This document shows, piece after piece, positions 6,533-8,085 of a DNA stretch of 8,085 nucleotides (within the stretch, counting starts at the first letter, position 1; each line of letters opens with the position of its first letter). The position numbers were made by a program, and so were the translations under genes. The notes under the pieces are model-generated. The model saw only the letters and a program-made list of their open reading frames with translations. It did not search any database and was not told the DNA's origin. The DNA is from Sulfurovum sp. (GTDB lineage Bacteria; Campylobacterota; Campylobacteria; Campylobacterales; Sulfurovaceae): assembly GCA_024763575.1 (NCBI GenBank), contig JANTFF010000021.1:1-8085 (forward strand), read 5' to 3'.

Positions 6533-7192
6533 TTAACCACCAAAGCTTGAACGACTACTTGCTCTACTAGAACTTCCAAAACCTGAACGACGAGTAGATG
6601 AAGATGATGTTGTAGCTCTTTTACTCATTGCTGAGTTTGTTGCTCTTGCTTTACTAAAACTACTTTGAGAACGAGAATATGTACTAGGAGAACTATAACT
6701 TGCTCTTCTATTTTGCTGATAATTTTGATTGTTTGAGAGTTTATTCATAAGTGCTGCACCAATAGCACCTGCTGCCATACTTGCCATAAGTGTTCCTGCA
6801 AGTCCCAATCCACCACTATCTTTTACCTCTTCAGGTTTTTTAGTCAAATCAGAAGTACCTGCATTTACTTTTGCTTCTTCTTCTTTTACTAGTTTATCTA
6901 TCTCTGCTTGGCTAAGAATTTTCTCTGTTCCATTTACATCTCTTAGAATTACTCTTGTAGTTGCACTTGGAACCTCATCTATAATTTTATATGTAGATTT
7001 ATTGCTATCTTTATTAAGAGACTCCTGAATAGTTACTGTTGCACCCTCTTTTTTAATAGCTGAAGAGGCAGGTTGTTCTGCTGGTTTATTCTCTTGTGGG
7101 GCATCTCCACAACCTTGCATTGTAGCTAGTACTAACACACCCATACTTCCAATAAGTGTAGCATTTGAAATTTTCTTAATATGTTTGTTCAT
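6533..7192 (-). CDS. UPF0323-type lipoprotein with Ser/Arg-rich tail (Cj0371/HP0232-like)
   Basis: This predicted exported lipoprotein has 219 residues. Residues 1-27 are a signal peptide (basic MNKHIKKISN, then a hydrophobic stretch) ending at a near-consensus lipobox, TMQGC, with C28 as the lipidated residue. A Gln/Pro/Lys linker and an acidic helical part (about 95-125) follow. Next is a Gly/Ala-rich hydrophobic glycine-zipper segment (127-149) that may insert in or lie on a membrane. The tail (160-219) has 23 Ser and 9 Arg in 60 residues, no acidic residue, and ends FGG. Layout and neighbour match the Campylobacterota UPF0323 family and, more distantly, E. coli YgiB, which also precedes an ATP-grasp gene (ygiC). 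The start has AAGGA five bases upstream. Function is not established; C. jejuni Cj0371 has been linked to virulence-related traits. Confidence 0.85.
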   Translation of the reverse strand: MNKHIKKISNATLIGSMGVLVLATMQGCGDAPQENKPAEQPASSAIKKEGATVTIQESLNKDSNKSTYKIIDEVPSATTRVILRDVNGTEKILSQAEIDKLVKEEEAKVNAGTSDLTKKPEEVKDSGGLGLAGTLMASMAAGAIGAALMNKLSNNQNYQQNRRASYSSPSTYSRSQSSFSKARATNSAMSKRATTSSSSTRRSGFGSSSRASSRSSFGG

Positions 7193-7197
7193 TTTTT

Positions 7198-7202
7198 TCC
7201 TT
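7198..7202 (-). promoter_or_regulatory. Shine-Dalgarno of the lipoprotein gene in an A-rich leader
   Basis: On the minus strand AAGGA sits inside an otherwise pure A run, five bases before the ATG at 7192. It is a strong, probably unstructured initiation site just after the hairpin at 7208-7229. Confidence 0.7.
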
Positions 7203-7207
7203 TTTTA

Positions 7208-7229
7208 TCATGGACTTTCTAGCCCATGA
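7208..7229 (-). other. Intercistronic hairpin between htpG and the lipoprotein gene
   Basis: In the minus-strand transcript UCAUGGGCU pairs with AGUCCAUGA over 9 bp, including one G-U pair, around an AGAA loop. It begins 8 bases after the htpG stop. The bases that follow are UAAAAAAGG, so there is no U-tract. The same stem on the plus strand would carry an A-C mismatch, which suggests it is meant for the minus-strand RNA. It could be an mRNA-stabilising or processing structure, or a weak terminator. Confidence 0.5.
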
Positions 7230-7237
7230 AATATAGT

Positions 7238-8085
7238 TTATATTGCTTGTGTAGCTATTTTTGATACTCTATTTGCAAATGCAGACTTATCTTTAGGCTC
7301 TAAACCTTCTGAAAGTTTTGCACTATCAAGCAATATCCAAGCCATATCGGTAAAAGTATCTTTGTTCTCTAACTTATCAAGCTTTTGTATCATAGCATGT
7401 TCAGGGTTAATCTCTAAAATAAGTGGAGTCTCTGGAATTGGTTGTCCCATCTGTGCGAACATATGAGCCATTCCTGCCATTGGGTCTGAACTATCTTTTA
7501 CTACACATGATGGACTTGAAGTTAATCTTGAAGTTGTTTTAACCTCTTTTACCTCTTCTCCTAACACATCTTTGATTTTATCAGTTAGTGATTTAAACTC
7601 TTTACTGATTACCTCTTTCTCTTCTTCTGTTTTACTATCAGGGGCATCTATAGTTGTGATATCTTTAAATGTCCACTCTTTAAATGTTCCAATAGCAGGA
7701 GTAACTATTTCATCTATCTCTTTGTCATCTAAAATTAGTACTTCAATATTAGCTTTTTTATAAGCTTCTAATAGTGGTGAGTTTCTAAGTACTTTCTCAT
7801 CTTCACCAATTATATAATATATCTCTTTTTTCTCACTATTTCCACGAGAGATATAATCATCAAGACCAATCATTCCATCCTCTGTAGAAGATTTATATCT
7901 TACAATTTCAAGTAATAACTCTTTGTTTGTGTAGTCTTGGAATATACCCTCTTTAATAACTTTGTTATACTGCTCTGTAAATACTTTTGCATCATCATCT
8001 TTTAGCTTTTTGATAGCTTGTAAGATTTTTTTGGTTGAGTGTTGTTTAATATTTGCTAGTATTCTATTCTCTTGTAAAATCTCAC
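7238..8085 (-). CDS. htpG: Molecular chaperone HtpG (Hsp90), 3' part (5' end outside window)
   Basis: This is the C-terminal 281 residues of bacterial Hsp90, an ATP-dependent cytoplasmic chaperone. Reading on the minus strand from 8083, the frame opens with EILQENRILANIKQ, a hallmark of the HtpG middle domain. It continues through IVRYKSSTEDGMIGLDDYISR, so the ATG at 7873 is internal. Next come IYYIIGEDEKVLRNSPLLEAYKK and the RLTSSPSCVV and LILEINPEHAMIQKL blocks of the C-terminal dimerisation domain. The protein ends IATQAI with no added extension. The N-terminal GHKL ATPase domain and first half of the middle domain, roughly 340-350 residues, should lie beyond the window edge. A 45-base gap with a hairpin separates its stop from the lipoprotein gene, so partial read-through into that operon is possible. 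Confidence 0.95.
   Translation of the reverse strand, partial: EILQENRILANIKQHSTKKILQAIKKLKDDDAKVFTEQYNKVIKEGIFQDYTNKELLLEIVRYKSSTEDGMIGLDDYISRGNSEKKEIYYIIGEDEKVLRNSPLLEAYKKANIEVLILDDKEIDEIVTPAIGTFKEWTFKDITTIDAPDSKTEEEKEVISKEFKSLTDKIKDVLGEEVKEVKTTSRLTSSPSCVVKDSSDPMAGMAHMFAQMGQPIPETPLILEINPEHAMIQKLDKLENKDTFTDMAWILLDSAKLSEGLEPKDKSAFANRVSKIATQAI

Noticed and set aside
6729..7028. 99-codon open frame on the + strand inside the lipoprotein gene
   Set aside because: It looks hydrophobic only because it is the complement of Lys/Glu- and Gly/Ala-rich codons. The opposite strand has the signal peptide, lipobox and ribosome site.
6533..7192. Reading the Ser/Arg-rich protein as a frameshifted or spurious frame
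   Set aside because: It has a proper signal peptide with a lipidation cysteine, a good ribosome site, tight coupling to the next gene, and the layout of the known UPF0323 family.
7572..7763. 63-codon open frame on the + strand inside htpG
   Set aside because: It is antisense to the HtpG C-terminal domain, has no ribosome site and its composition is that of a shadow frame.
7871..7873. ATG at 7873 as the htpG start
   Set aside because: HtpG middle-domain sequence, including EILQENRILANIKQ, continues upstream in frame to the window edge.
1..8085. Mobile element, CRISPR array, phage, toxin-antitoxin, defence island, tRNA or rRNA
   Set aside because: I saw no transposase, integrase, regularly spaced repeats, tRNA-like cloverleaf or rRNA sequence. 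Genes are contiguous housekeeping types with uniform base composition.

Overview
The window is AT-rich bacterial chromosome, densely coding, most likely from a member of the Campylobacterota (Epsilonproteobacteria). This rests on gene content and codon bias: a Cj0371-type (UPF0323) lipoprotein directly followed by a Cj0372-type glutathionylspermidine-synthase-like ATP-grasp protein, a GatB of the indirect tRNA amidation pathway, and sigma70-like promoters with a clear TATAAT box but no obvious -35. I cannot fix the genus. A short-form HisG argues against a close relative of Campylobacter jejuni, which has the long form.

Left block (1-1797, + strand): the 3' part of coaX (type III pantothenate kinase), hisG (short-form ATP phosphoribosyltransferase) and a class I SAM-dependent methyltransferase. 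They are packed with a 1-nt gap and an 8-nt overlap, so they look like one transcription unit. A small hairpin (1808-1825) separates this unit from gatB, which converges on it.

Middle block (1833-5313): gatB (- strand) and a 613-residue HPr-Enzyme I fusion (+ strand) diverge from a 211-nt region (3261-3471). That region holds a promoter-like -10 box for each gene, plus a dyad and a one-helical-turn direct repeat upstream of the HPr-EI promoter. No PTS permease or EIIA/EIIB component is visible in the window, so the sugar or regulatory target of the HPr-EI protein is unknown. A nested hairpin (5304-5341) lies at the convergent junction with the next block.

Right block (5348-8085, - strand, transcribed right to left): the 3' part of htpG (Hsp90 chaperone), then a 45-nt gap with a hairpin lacking a U-tract, then the UPF0323-type lipoprotein, then (3-nt gap) the ATP-grasp ligase-like protein. 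The last two almost certainly work together. The lipoprotein has a Ser/Arg-rich tail with no acidic residues that ends in Gly-Gly, which suggests it could be the substrate of the neighbouring amide ligase.

Most of the window is ordinary housekeeping sequence. There are no mobile elements, CRISPR arrays, tRNA or rRNA genes. The best leads are the lipoprotein/ATP-grasp pair and the apparently orphan HPr-EI phosphotransferase.
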